Below are positions 36,943-45,345 of a DNA stretch of 64,000 nucleotides, one piece after another; positions within the stretch are counted from its first letter, which is position 1; every line of letters starts with the position of its first letter. This DNA comes from Turicibacter faecis. Lineage in GTDB: Bacteria > Bacillota_I > Bacilli_A > MOL361 > Turicibacteraceae. A model generated the notes under the pieces. It saw only the letters and a program-made list of their open reading frames with translations, was not told where the DNA came from and made no database searches. The DNA is taken from NCBI RefSeq assembly GCF_037076425.1, contig NZ_AP028127.1:2114501-2178500 (forward strand), given 5' to 3'. A program made the translations under genes and the position numbers.

Positions 36943-37782
36943 CTAACTATCTAACCCTTCTCTCCTTTTAGTTGACTTTCTAAAGTACTGCTTAAGTGTT
37001 TCTATATCATAATCATGAATAGCTTTTTTAATAAGATCTAACTCTAGTTCAAAGTTGTTAATGGCCTTTAATAAATTGTCCTTATTTCCTAAAAAAAGTT
37101 CACTCCATAAATCCTCATTAATATTTGCAATGCGTGTTAGCTCTCTATAACTATCCCCGATAAAGCTCCCCGTGTCACGTCCCTCCTCATCACTATTTAT
37201 TAAAGCAACAGCAATAGCATGCGGAAGTTGAGATGTGAAACCGATCATCTCATCATGAAAAGAGGGAGTGATACGCCTTACTTTTTTGAATCCCATTTCA
37301 TAAGCAAGACCCTCAATTAATTCAATATTTTTTTCTTTATTCTTCTTTGTGGGCGTAATTAAATAATTAGCCCCTTTAAACACCTGATGTGATGCAAAAT
37401 CAATTCCCTTTTTCTCTCGTCCGGCCATCGGATGACCGAATACAAAATCAATTTCTTCAGGCAGCATTGCTAGTATATCCTCGATAAACATCCCCTTAAT
37501 TCCTGTTGCATCCGTAATCACGCACCCTGGCTTTAAATGCTGAAGATGATTTTGAATAAAAGACCTCATGAGTTGTGGATAAATGGCTAGGATAACTAAA
37601 TCCGCATCTCTAAGCAGTCGATCACCCACCGTTTGTCCCTCCCTAATAATCCCCATCTCTCTCGCCTTTTGTAGCGTTTGAGCGTTTGTATCTATCCCAT
37701 AAACCTCTCGATACCCTGCCTCCTTAAGTGCCATCGCAAACGAACCCCCAATAACACCTAATCCTACGATCACAATTTTCAT
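36943..37782 (-). CDS. tyrA: Prephenate dehydrogenase
   Basis: NAD-dependent oxidative decarboxylation of prephenate to 4-hydroxyphenylpyruvate in tyrosine synthesis; 279 aa, without the C-terminal ACT domain found in Bacillus TyrA. Rossmann motif VIVGLGVIGGSFAMAL, catalytic-site FGHPMAGREKKG, and SQLPHAIAVAL in the helical dimerisation domain. It is not next to other aro genes, and about 50 nt separate it from the downstream acetyltransferase gene, so the two may be co-transcribed. Confidence 0.92.
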   Translation of the reverse strand: MKIVIVGLGVIGGSFAMALKEAGYREVYGIDTNAQTLQKAREMGIIREGQTVGDRLLRDADLVILAIYPQLMRSFIQNHLQHLKPGCVITDATGIKGMFIEDILAMLPEEIDFVFGHPMAGREKKGIDFASHQVFKGANYLITPTKKNKEKNIELIEGLAYEMGFKKVRRITPSFHDEMIGFTSQLPHAIAVALINSDEEGRDTGSFIGDSYRELTRIANINEDLWSELFLGNKDNLLKAINNFELELDLIKKAIHDYDIETLKQYFRKSTKRREGLDS

Positions 37783-37945
37783 TGCAAATCTCCCCTTTAT
37801 TTTAAGAATTCAATGATTTCTTTTATGAATGTTATCCTCTGGTAAATTAGCATTTATCTCGAACTTTTAAGCACGTCTAAATCCTCTATCTATTATATGG
37901 ATTTTTGTCTTAAGAATATGACTTAATTTTTTATACCCTGTTGCG

Positions 37946-37973
37946 AAAAAAAAGAGCCCTTAGGCTCTTTTTT
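37946..37973 (-). terminator. adhE terminator
   Basis: AAAAAGAGCC-CTTA-GGCTCTTTTT, overlapping the end of adhE. It contains the same AAAAAGAGC motif that both ISs hit elsewhere in the window, but is uninterrupted. Confidence 0.9.
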
Positions 37974-40608
37974 AAAACTTACTTTCATAATCATAAATTA
38001 AACGCAGGATAGCTTCCATGTCATGAACCATTGGCATACGAGGATTGGCTGGCGTACATTGATCCTCATAAGCATTCATTGCCATACGATGAACAGATTC
38101 CTCCCAGGCATCTTGGTCAATCCCCTGAGACTTAATATTGGCTGGAACTCCAACTTTCTTACATAACTCTTCGCAAGCATCCGCAAACATCCGTACACCT
38201 TCTTCTGGTGTTTGTGGATTTAAACCAATTAATTGGGCTAACTCCATATATTTAATATCTGCCTTATAGTTTTCAATTTTAGGCCAGATATTTAATTTGG
38301 TTGGAATCGTTCCATTATAACGGATGACATGAGGTAATAAAATCCCATTGGTGCGCCCATGAGGGACGTGCCATTCCCCACCGATTTTATGAGCCAGTGA
38401 GTGATTCATTCCAAGAAACGCATTGGCAAAGGCCATTCCCGCAATCGTCCCAGCATTATGCATTTTTTCGCGTGCTTCCGGATCGTTTTTACCATTTTTA
38501 ACTGAGCGTTCTAAATAATCAAACACTAATTTAACAGCCTGTTTAGCTAATCCATCTGTAAAGTCAGAAGCTAAAATTGAAACATACGCCTCAATAGCAT
38601 GTGTCAGCACATCAATCCCCGTGTCTGCTGCAATCGATGCCGGCATTGTTTTAGCAAACTCAGGATCCACGATAGCTACGGTTGGAGTTAAAGAGTAGTC
38701 CGTTAATGGGTACTTTTTATTCTCTGACTTATCTGTAATAACCGCAAATGGGGTAACCTCTGAACCTGTTCCAGATGTTGTTGGAATACAAATTAAACGC
38801 GCTTTTTTCCCTAACTCCGGAAATTTAAAGGCACGTTTACGAATATCCATAAACTTCTGTTTAATGTCATCAAAGTTTACTTCTGGGTGCTCATACATCA
38901 ACCACATCACCTTAGCCGCATCCATTGAAGATCCCCCACCTAAGGCAATAATTGTATCAGGCTGGAACTTTCTCATCAATTCAACACCCGCATTAACTGT
39001 CTCAATGCTTGGATCTGGTTCAACATCAAAGAATAATTCCAAATCTACCTTATTACGACGACGCTTAATAACATCCTCAACTTTATCCACATAGCCTAAA
39101 TTATACATTCCACGATCTGTGACAATCATCGCCTTCTCCATCTCTTTCATGTCACGTAAATAGCGAATAGAATTACGCTCAAAGTAAATTTTAGGAGGTA
39201 ATTTCATCCACTGCATATTGTTATTTCGACGACCAATCCGTTTAATATTTAATAAATTCACCGCACTCACATTGTTTGAAACAGAGTTATGTCCATAAGA
39301 CCCACATCCTAACGTTAATGATGGAATAAAGGCATTATAAACTGATCCAATTCCCCCAAATGTTGAAGGTGCATTTTCGATTACACGAATCGCTTTACAT
39401 TTTAACCCAAACTGAATTGAAATGTCATGATCTTGTGTATGAATAGCAGCCGAATGTCCTAATCCGTTAAATTCCACCATAGCAGCTGATTTAGCAAGTC
39501 CATCTTCTGTCGATGTCGCCTTTAAAACCGCTAATACTGGGGATAATTTTTCACGTGTCAATGGTTCATTTGGACCAACCTCTTGACAAATGACACAAAT
39601 AATTTGGGTATCTTCAGGAACATTAAATCCTGATTGCTCTGCAATCCACGAAGCTGGCTTTCCAACTACAGCGGGATTCAAACGAGCTTGTGAAACATTT
39701 TCACCGTAAGCTTGGCAGCCAAACATATAATTTTCTAATTTTGCTTTTTCTTCATCATTCGCAAAATACACTTTAAAACGACTCATCTCTTCAATAAATG
39801 CATCATAAATTTCATGATCCACAATCGCTGCTTGCTCAGATGCACAAATCATCCCATTATCAAATGATTTTGATAAAACAATGTCGTTAACCGCACGCTT
39901 TAACACACATGTTTTTTCAACATAAGCAGGCACATTCCCTGCTCCAACCCCAAGTGCTGGTTTTCCACATGAATAAGCAGCCTTAACCATGGAATTTCCT
40001 CCAGTTGCTAAAATAGTCGCAACCCCTGGATGATTCATTAAACTAGTTGTCGCATACATTGAGCGCATCCCTAACCACTGAATACAGTTAGCTGGTGCCC
40101 CCGCTTTAATTGCTGCATCTCTAATTACCGTTGCTGCCTGAACCGAACATTCATACGCCGATGGATGAAAAGAGAAAATAATCGGATTTCTCGTTTTTAA
40201 GGCAATTAACGATTTAAAAATAACCGTAGATGTCGGATTAGTTGTTGGAATAATTCCACAGACAACCCCAACTGGTTCAGCAATCTCAGTAATTCCTGTT
40301 AAAGCATCCTCATTAATAATTCCTACCGTTTTTAAATGACGAAGATTATTTGTGACATATTCACAGGCAAATAAATTTTTTACTGCCTTATCCTCAAAAA
40401 CACCACGTCCCGTTTCTTTAACGGCCGCTTCGGCTAATACACCATGTTGATCAAGTCCAGCTACTGAACATTTAGCCACTATGTAATCCACTTGCTCTTG
40501 ATTAAATGTTTCAAAATCATCTAACGCTTTTAATGCCTTTTGAACTAACTCATCAACATGGCTATCAATTTCTTCATTTGTCCATGTCACCTTATTTTCT
40601 TCACTCAT
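37972..40608 (-). CDS. adhE: Bifunctional aldehyde-alcohol dehydrogenase
   Basis: Converts acetyl-CoA through acetaldehyde to ethanol with two NADH, the main NAD+-regenerating fermentation enzyme; forms spirosomes in relatives. 878 aa. N-terminal aldehyde dehydrogenase (about 1-450): IIPTTNPTS, ATGGNSMVKAAYS, catalytic Cys in DNGMICASEQ (about residue 252). C-terminal iron alcohol dehydrogenase (about 460-878): LGGGSSMDAAK, PTTSGTGSEVTPF, DVLTHAIEAY, and iron ligands in NHSLAHKIG and VPHGRTNG. Single-gene unit with its own terminator. The 270-nt upstream region has a TTGACA (about 40684-40689) but no well-spaced -10. Confidence 0.97.
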   Translation of the reverse strand: MSEENKVTWTNEEIDSHVDELVQKALKALDDFETFNQEQVDYIVAKCSVAGLDQHGVLAEAAVKETGRGVFEDKAVKNLFACEYVTNNLRHLKTVGIINEDALTGITEIAEPVGVVCGIIPTTNPTSTVIFKSLIALKTRNPIIFSFHPSAYECSVQAATVIRDAAIKAGAPANCIQWLGMRSMYATTSLMNHPGVATILATGGNSMVKAAYSCGKPALGVGAGNVPAYVEKTCVLKRAVNDIVLSKSFDNGMICASEQAAIVDHEIYDAFIEEMSRFKVYFANDEEKAKLENYMFGCQAYGENVSQARLNPAVVGKPASWIAEQSGFNVPEDTQIICVICQEVGPNEPLTREKLSPVLAVLKATSTEDGLAKSAAMVEFNGLGHSAAIHTQDHDISIQFGLKCKAIRVIENAPSTFGGIGSVYNAFIPSLTLGCGSYGHNSVSNNVSAVNLLNIKRIGRRNNNMQWMKLPPKIYFERNSIRYLRDMKEMEKAMIVTDRGMYNLGYVDKVEDVIKRRRNKVDLELFFDVEPDPSIETVNAGVELMRKFQPDTIIALGGGSSMDAAKVMWLMYEHPEVNFDDIKQKFMDIRKRAFKFPELGKKARLICIPTTSGTGSEVTPFAVITDKSENKKYPLTDYSLTPTVAIVDPEFAKTMPASIAADTGIDVLTHAIEAYVSILASDFTDGLAKQAVKLVFDYLERSVKNGKNDPEAREKMHNAGTIAGMAFANAFLGMNHSLAHKIGGEWHVPHGRTNGILLPHVIRYNGTIPTKLNIWPKIENYKADIKYMELAQLIGLNPQTPEEGVRMFADACEELCKKVGVPANIKSQGIDQDAWEESVHRMAMNAYEDQCTPANPRMPMVHDMEAILRLIYDYESKF

Positions 40609-40810
40609 TTAATCTATTCCTCCCCAACTAAACAATACAATCATATACATTACGGTATATTAAACAAAGCGAATAAATATGACTGTCAAAAAGAAAAAAG
40701 GAACAATATTTAAAACGTTGATTCGCTTAATAAAAGAAAATTATTGATTCATGAAGATTGCTCTATCTCCATCAAGATATCACATCATTTTATTTTAAAG
40801 ATACGCCATA

Positions 40811-40845
40811 AAAAAAAGAAGCAAATGATTCTCACTTGCTTCTTT
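40811..40845 (-). terminator. Terminator after the lipoprotein gene
   Basis: AAGAAGCAA-11 nt-TTGCTTCTT followed by T-rich sequence on the minus strand. Confidence 0.8.
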
Positions 40846-40879
40846 GTCTTATCCCTCAATATCGCTCTTCTACTTCGGT

Positions 40880-41314
40880 TTATCCACCATAATCAGCTGT
40901 GTCAATTTTCATTTCACCGTTAACATCTTTAAAATAGAGATTCAAATCTGATGAATATAATAATTGGTCTGTTTCTTTAGACTTCATATCGTATTTAACA
41001 TGGACGCGATATAAATCGTCTTGTGGTTTAATTTCCATCTTCGTAACCTCGTAATTAGGTACCTCTTTTTCATTCTCTAATTGATAAACAGTTAAATACT
41101 CGATTAAGTCACCTTTAACCGCGCTATCATCCGTAAAGTAACTATTTAATGCCTCTAATTCTGACTCATTCGTATAATCAGATAAATCATTTATCTCCTT
41201 AAAAAATTTCTCAGTCGTTGATTCAAGTTCTGTTGAAACTTTTGAATCAATATTTGAACAACCTACCATAAAAAATGAAAACAATACACCGAGTAAAGCA
41301 ACCCTCTTTAACAT
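40880..41314 (-). CDS. Small lipoprotein of unknown function
   Basis: 144 aa with a clear lipoprotein signal (KRVALLGVLFSFFMVGC), lipid-anchored at about Cys19. The mature part is acidic, with a helical first half and a beta-rich second half (YRVHVKYDMKS, LNLYFKDVNGEMKI). It resembles the NTF2/DUF-type stress lipoproteins of Bacillota in general shape only, so I assign no function. AGGAG lies 7 nt upstream of the ATG. It is divergent from the agr operon and lies downstream of a LytTR-type tandem site and a small ORF on its own strand. Confidence 0.75.
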   Translation of the reverse strand: MLKRVALLGVLFSFFMVGCSNIDSKVSTELESTTEKFFKEINDLSDYTNESELEALNSYFTDDSAVKGDLIEYLTVYQLENEKEVPNYEVTKMEIKPQDDLYRVHVKYDMKSKETDQLLYSSDLNLYFKDVNGEMKIDTADYGG

Positions 41315-41342
41315 ACTATCTCTCCTATCGTTCCGTAGATTA

Positions 41343-41453
41343 TCAAAATAAAATTAATGATTTTTTCTTGAAAGTTATATCCTTAATAAAGCTAGATATT
41401 AAGTAAATTTTCAAATGGGTATCTATCGAATATAGAAAATAACGCATTTTCAT
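41343..41453 (-). CDS. Candidate small peptide, 36 aa, next to agr
   Basis: ATG at 41453 with GGGAG 8 nt upstream, ending at TGA 41343, 28 nt before the lipoprotein ATG. The product starts MKMRYFLYSIDTHLK, has seven Lys/Arg and two Asp, and its second half mixes hydrophobic residues with a KKK cluster (SSFIKDITFKKKSLILF). It lies about 130 nt downstream (minus strand) of the LytTR-type repeats. By analogy, RNAIII of staphylococci, which is AgrA-driven, encodes delta-hemolysin. The sequence shows only the ORF and a fair Shine-Dalgarno; whether it is translated is inference. Confidence 0.3.
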   Translation of the reverse strand: MKMRYFLYSIDTHLKIYLISSFIKDITFKKKSLILF

Positions 41454-41584
41454 TAAAACTGCTCCCATTAGATTTTTATGATTGCTTTTTAATATGATTC
41501 AAACTATAGATTTTCCCCTCTCAAATCATAATTTTATTTCTCCTATAATTTATTATTTTTTCTAAATAAAAACAATATTTTTTC

Positions 41585-41614
41585 CTAAACGGTCATTTTT
41601 TACTCATAAACGGT
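41585..41614 (-). promoter_or_regulatory. LytTR (AgrA-type) tandem binding site
   Basis: On the minus strand ACCGTTTAT (41614-41606) and ACCGTTTAG (41593-41585) are separated by exactly 12 nt, a 21-bp period. Both fit the published AgrA/LytTR 9-bp consensus [AT][AC][CA]GTTN[AG][TG], and 9-12-9 spacing is the family arrangement. The orientation points leftward, toward the small ORF and lipoprotein gene; an effect on agrB too cannot be excluded. Confidence 0.65.
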
Positions 41615-41930
41615 CAAAAAGAACCTATTCCATTAGGATTTCATAGAACTTTTTTATTAAAGACTAAGGCATTTATACAGACTAATTAAAACCTAATTAT
41701 CTAACCAAAAATTTGATTTCATTTGTAGATATTTCTTCGCCACCTTCACTTAAGTTTTACTCTCCTCTTCTCATCGAAAGCTTCATTTGCTTTGGATGTT
41801 TCTACATAATACAAGGGCTCCTTCTTTCAAAACATAAAATATTGAGACTTCAAATCAATACTTCCTTCATTTTCGACAAAAAAACACCAATAAATGAAAT
41901 TATTATTTTTAAATTCTGCAGAGTAAATGG

Positions 41931-41936
41931 TATAAT
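41931..41936 (+). promoter_or_regulatory. Probable -10 box of the agr operon
   Basis: TATAAT 25 nt upstream of agrB; the -35 region (TTTAAA at 41908-41913) is poor, consistent with an activated promoter. Confidence 0.45.
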
Positions 41937-41961
41937 TTTGGTGTATAAGGGGGATGAATAA

Positions 41962-42603
41962 ATGACTAAATATGTGATTCTTTCAAAAAAAAATTGGGTA
42001 GAATTCATCGCAACTATGGTAGCCGATTGGATTAAACGTAACATTGTAATAGATGATTTAGAATATTTAAAAATAAAATTAGGGATTGAAGTTATACTAA
42101 TTAACCTTTTAAAAGGAACCGTAATTTATGGTTTAGCCTTTGTACTAAATACCTTTTATTTAACCCTCATTTTGCACACTTCCTATCTTTTTTTAAGAGT
42201 TAAATCTCATGGTCTCCATGCAAAAACAAGTTTAAATTGTTCAACTATTAGTATTGTTTTATTTGTTCTACTTCCTTATTTCTCACGTCATTTTATATTC
42301 AGCAATCATTTTATTATAATTAGTTTTATGGTTTCTTTTTTATGTTTAAATCGTTATGCACCTGCGGATACCGAAAAACAACCCTTAATTAATAGACAAA
42401 GAAGAGAAAAATTACGTAAACAATCCTTAATTCATTGCCTAATTCTTTTCTTCATCACCTTAATGATTAAAAATCCTGACATTAAAAAGATGATCACTTT
42501 AGGAATCCTCAGTCAAATTATTTTTACTTTACCCCTGACCTATAAAATTTTAAAAAGGAGCTATAACAACTATGAAAAATATACAGAAACATTTGATGAA
42601 TAA
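41962..42603 (+). CDS. agrB: AgrB-type peptide-processing membrane protease
   Basis: A 213-aa integral membrane cysteine endopeptidase that trims the AgrD precursor and closes its thiolactone ring. The catalytic pair is present in LRVKSHGLHAKTSLNCST (His about 77, Cys about 84), followed by the conserved RYAPADTEKQPL. It has about four to six membrane segments, matching the family length of about 190-215 aa. AAGGGGG lies 8 nt before the ATG. The 3' end overlaps agrD, and agrC-agrA follow. Confidence 0.92.
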   Translation: MTKYVILSKKNWVEFIATMVADWIKRNIVIDDLEYLKIKLGIEVILINLLKGTVIYGLAFVLNTFYLTLILHTSYLFLRVKSHGLHAKTSLNCSTISIVLFVLLPYFSRHFIFSNHFIIISFMVSFLCLNRYAPADTEKQPLINRQRREKLRKQSLIHCLILFFITLMIKNPDIKKMITLGILSQIIFTLPLTYKILKRSYNNYEKYTETFDE

Positions 42604-42760
42604 ACTTAGGCAAGAAACCGCTAAATCGTTAGGAAAAGTCGCATCAAAAGTAGGGGATAAAGCCATTGATACTACCTGTATCGGATTTGCTTATGAGCCT
42701 GATATCCCTCAAGCATTATTGACTCGGCGAGTAAATCAAAAATTGGAGGAGACTATTTAA
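42572..42760 (+). CDS. agrD: AgrD-type autoinducing-peptide precursor
   Basis: A 62-aa precursor: N-terminal amphipathic helix (KHLMNKLRQETAKSLGKVASKVG), a mature-peptide core TTCIGFA, then the acidic recognition tail YEPDIPQALL. Cys to the conserved Pro of IPQAL is 10 residues, as in S. aureus (CDFIMDEVEVP), so the ring is predicted to be Cys-Ile-Gly-Phe-Ala with a Thr-Thr tail of unknown length. It overlaps agrB by 32 nt in a different frame. The GGAG at 42557 is about 11 nt from the ATG. An ATG at 42596 is an alternative start. The stop overlaps the agrC ATG (TAATG). Confidence 0.9.
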   Translation: MKNIQKHLMNKLRQETAKSLGKVASKVGDKAIDTTCIGFAYEPDIPQALLTRRVNQKLEETI

Positions 42761-44067
42761 TGACTCTTTATTTTATTCTCTTTTTACAATTAGTAACATT
42801 ACTAACAGGAGCCAGTATTTTATCCCCTCAAAAAATAGCTATAAAGGATTTCATTATTTGGTTATTAATCATTACTATAATTGGACTCCCTCTTTATAAT
42901 GTCATTGGATTTTTTGCGATCTTTGTCGTTATTTTATTTTTAATTATCTCGCTATCCTTGAAGACTAAGCAAGTGTTTACTAATATTCTATCAGTATGTG
43001 TCCCATTAATTATAATAGTGGTAACTGATTACTTTTCACAAATCATGGAAATGTATGTCCTTAAGAAGGTTTTAAATTCTTTTATTGTACATTATGATAG
43101 GCTCCTTACGGTAGAGCTTCTCGCTAGTATGCTAAGTATCTTAATTTGTTGTTTTATTAAATCTTTAATCGGAAAATTCCGTCAATTTCTAACGCTAGAT
43201 AGAAAATATCAGAGTCTAATTCTTAGCTTTCTTTTACTAACCCTCGTTATTTTTTATTTTAATATCTTTCTTGGACAAATCCAGGGATTTAGTCCAAAAC
43301 ATCTTATCCTTACAGGTTTATTATTTTTCATTTATGCCGTGTTATTAGGTTTGGTCGTTATGACTTTAATCTATATCTTAAACAAGGATGCCAAGATGAA
43401 ACAGGAACGTATATTAAATCAACAACTACATGAGTATACTCTTCAAATTGAACAACTCTATACTAACTTAAATAGTTTCCGTCATGATTATCTCAATATT
43501 TTATTGAGTTTAGAGGAAGGGATTCGTCAAGAAAATATTGAAATTATAAAAGATGTCTATCAAAGCATTATCCAACCCACTAAGCAGCTGGTCAAAGGTA
43601 ATGACTATATTTTAGGACAGCTACATAAGATTCAAGTAGTCGAAATTAAAAGTCTACTCACTGCCAAAATTATTAAATCTCAAAACAGTGGCATTGAGGT
43701 TCGATTAGAAATAGAAGATCCGATTAATTCAATTTACATGGATACCTTTTCATTTTATAGAGTTTTCTCTATCTTATTAGATAATGCAATCGAAGGAGCC
43801 AGTACGACAAACCATCCCTATATCTCCATTATCATGATTCAAGATAGAGATGCCCAACAAATACAGATTGAAAATAATTGTGAGGACAGGAAAATAGATT
43901 TACAAACTATCTATACCAAAGGCTATTCTTCTAAAGGAAAAGATAGAGGGATTGGCTTATATAATGTCCACCAACTCTTAGAAGAGAACAAATACATTAG
44001 ACTAGAAACATCGTACGAATCAGGAGTATTTATTCAAACGTTAATATTACAAAACGAGGAGCGATAA
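42760..44067 (+). CDS. agrC: AgrC-type sensor histidine kinase
   Basis: 435 aa. Six or so N-terminal membrane segments (about 1-205) form the peptide sensor. A coiled-coil linker (QERILNQQLHEYTLQIEQLYTNLN) leads to the phospho-acceptor motif SFRHDYLN (His 242), typical of the HPK10 class. The ATPase domain has VFSILLDNAIEGA (N box) and GYSSKGKDRGIGLYNVHQLL (G box). It binds the cyclic peptide made from AgrD and phosphorylates AgrA. It is translationally coupled to agrD by one overlapping nucleotide. Confidence 0.94.
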   Translation: MTLYFILFLQLVTLLTGASILSPQKIAIKDFIIWLLIITIIGLPLYNVIGFFAIFVVILFLIISLSLKTKQVFTNILSVCVPLIIIVVTDYFSQIMEMYVLKKVLNSFIVHYDRLLTVELLASMLSILICCFIKSLIGKFRQFLTLDRKYQSLILSFLLLTLVIFYFNIFLGQIQGFSPKHLILTGLLFFIYAVLLGLVVMTLIYILNKDAKMKQERILNQQLHEYTLQIEQLYTNLNSFRHDYLNILLSLEEGIRQENIEIIKDVYQSIIQPTKQLVKGNDYILGQLHKIQVVEIKSLLTAKIIKSQNSGIEVRLEIEDPINSIYMDTFSFYRVFSILLDNAIEGASTTNHPYISIIMIQDRDAQQIQIENNCEDRKIDLQTIYTKGYSSKGKDRGIGLYNVHQLLEENKYIRLETSYESGVFIQTLILQNEER

Positions 44068-44070
44068 AAC

Positions 44071-44814
44071 GTGGACATTTTTGTTTTAGAGGATAACCCT
44101 ATTCAAAGAAGCCGTTTAGAAAAAATCATTAATGAGTTAATAAAAAAGAATAATATTCCCTGCCAACGTCTCTTTTCAACAGCTAGCCCGGATAAATTGC
44201 TCGATGAGTTAACATCAATGGGGAATTATCACCTCTATTTTTTAGATTTGGAAATTAATGACTATACTAAAAAAGGTTTAGAAATTGCTCAACTCATTCG
44301 TGCGAAAGACCCGTATGGAACGATTGTATTTGTAACCACGCATCCAGAATTGGCTCCTAAGACATTCGAATATAAAGTCTCCGCACTAGATTTCATTACG
44401 AAAGATCAAGATAATTTAATGTTTAAAAAAAATATTGAAGAATGTTTAAAAATTGCGAGTGAATATTTAAACAAGCCAATAAGTGAGGATTCATTTATAT
44501 TTAAAAATCAGTATACAAAATTCCAACTACCCTTTTCAGACATCTTATATTTTGAAACAGCTCAGGTTGCTCATAAAATTAATTTAATAACTCCTAAAAA
44601 AACAACACATTTTTATGGGCGTTTAAGTGAACTTGAAAAAAGTGACGAGCGACTTTTCCGTTGTCATCGCTCTTTTGTCGTAAATGTATCTAACATCACT
44701 CATATTGATAAAAAGAATAAAATAGTTTATCTTAAAGGTAACTATCATTGTCTCGTTTCACGGAGGTATTTAAAAGAACTTGAAGAAAAAATAAGGGAGA
44801 TTGAAAAAAGATAG
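44071..44814 (+). CDS. agrA: AgrA-type LytTR response regulator
   Basis: 247 aa. Receiver: acidic pair in IFVLEDN, phospho-acceptor Asp in YFLDLEIND, conserved Lys in DFITKDQ. The LytTR DNA-binding domain (about 140-245) has DILYFETAQVAHKINL, FYGRLSELEK, RLFRCHRSFVVNVSNI and SRRYLKEL. GTG start with GAGGAG 9 nt upstream, 3 nt after agrC. LytTR domains bind tandem 9-bp repeats; such a site lies at 41585-41614. Confidence 0.94.
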   Translation: MDIFVLEDNPIQRSRLEKIINELIKKNNIPCQRLFSTASPDKLLDELTSMGNYHLYFLDLEINDYTKKGLEIAQLIRAKDPYGTIVFVTTHPELAPKTFEYKVSALDFITKDQDNLMFKKNIEECLKIASEYLNKPISEDSFIFKNQYTKFQLPFSDILYFETAQVAHKINLITPKKTTHFYGRLSELEKSDERLFRCHRSFVVNVSNITHIDKKNKIVYLKGNYHCLVSRRYLKELEEKIREIEKR

Positions 44815-44938
44815 ACTGGCATTTGAAATATGAAATAATCTTCATATTCTTATTCACATATACACCCTTTAATAATCTAATTTATTTTTTTAGAGCTCTA
44901 TTGACATCTCTGAATATAGTCAAATGAACTAGATGATT

Positions 44939-44973
44939 AGGCTTAGATCCCTTACGAGGACTGGGCTTTTTTT
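44939..44973 (+). terminator. Probable agr operon terminator
   Basis: GCTTAGATCC-7 nt-GGACTGGGC with one bulge and G-U pairs, followed by seven T. Confidence 0.65.
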
Positions 44974-45144
44974 AAAGTGCCAGATTGTAATATTAATTAA
45001 GTGCGCCCCATAAAAAAGCTCATAAATCGAATCTTTATTATAAAATGAAGTTACCCCAATAATAAAGCGCTGGACTAATCACAAAATTAAAACATTTATA
45101 AACAACCAATAACCAATGTGTTAAATTCCCCACACTACTAAACG

Positions 45145-45178
45145 AAAAACAACACTCATCATTGAATGTTGTTTTTTT
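45145..45178. terminator. Intrinsic terminator hairpin
   Basis: AAAACAACA / TGTTGTTTT arms with a 12-nt loop and T-run on the plus strand. It lies between the agr operon and the MarR unit. Confidence 0.65.
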
Positions 45179-45290
45179 CTATGCTCATAACAGGTTGTAC
45201 AATCAAGGATACATCTTCTTAGATCTTTTAAACCATATAATAGAAAAACTGTTCATAAATTTATCAAAAAATCTAATCTTCTTTTAAAAA

Positions 45291-45319
45291 TGTTGTATTT
45301 GCAACAAAATTATTATAGA
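45291..45319 (+). promoter_or_regulatory. MarR promoter with overlapping inverted repeat
   Basis: TGTTG-TATTTG-CAACA (45291-45306) is a 5-bp inverted repeat overlapping the likely -35 (TGTTGT, 17 nt before TATAGA at 45314-45319). It is a plausible autorepression operator 40 nt upstream of the MarR ATG. Confidence 0.5.
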
Positions 45320-45345
45320 ATATGTCTATACTGGAGGTTTAAAGT

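Larger units (their letters stand above)
41454..41961. other. Regulatory spacer upstream of agrB
   Basis: About 500 nt, very AT-rich, between the minus-strand lipoprotein unit and agrB. It holds the tandem 9-bp repeats (41585-41614) and a TATAAT (41931-41936) before agrB. Plus-strand frames here lack ribosome-binding sites. Confidence 0.5.
44815..45345. other. Intergenic region between agrA and the MarR gene
   Basis: About 530 nt. It holds two terminator hairpins (44939-44973 and 45145-45178) and the MarR operator-promoter region near 45291. No ORF is supported. Confidence 0.55.

Noticed and set aside
40661-40689. TTGACA upstream of adhE as a consensus promoter
   Set aside because: No acceptable -10 at 16-18 nt spacing, and no clear Rex-type palindrome.
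41713-41961. Plus-strand open frame ending at the agrB start
   Set aside because: No ribosome-binding site, TTG-type start, and the frame covers the TATAAT and Shine-Dalgarno of agrB; it is more likely promoter DNA.
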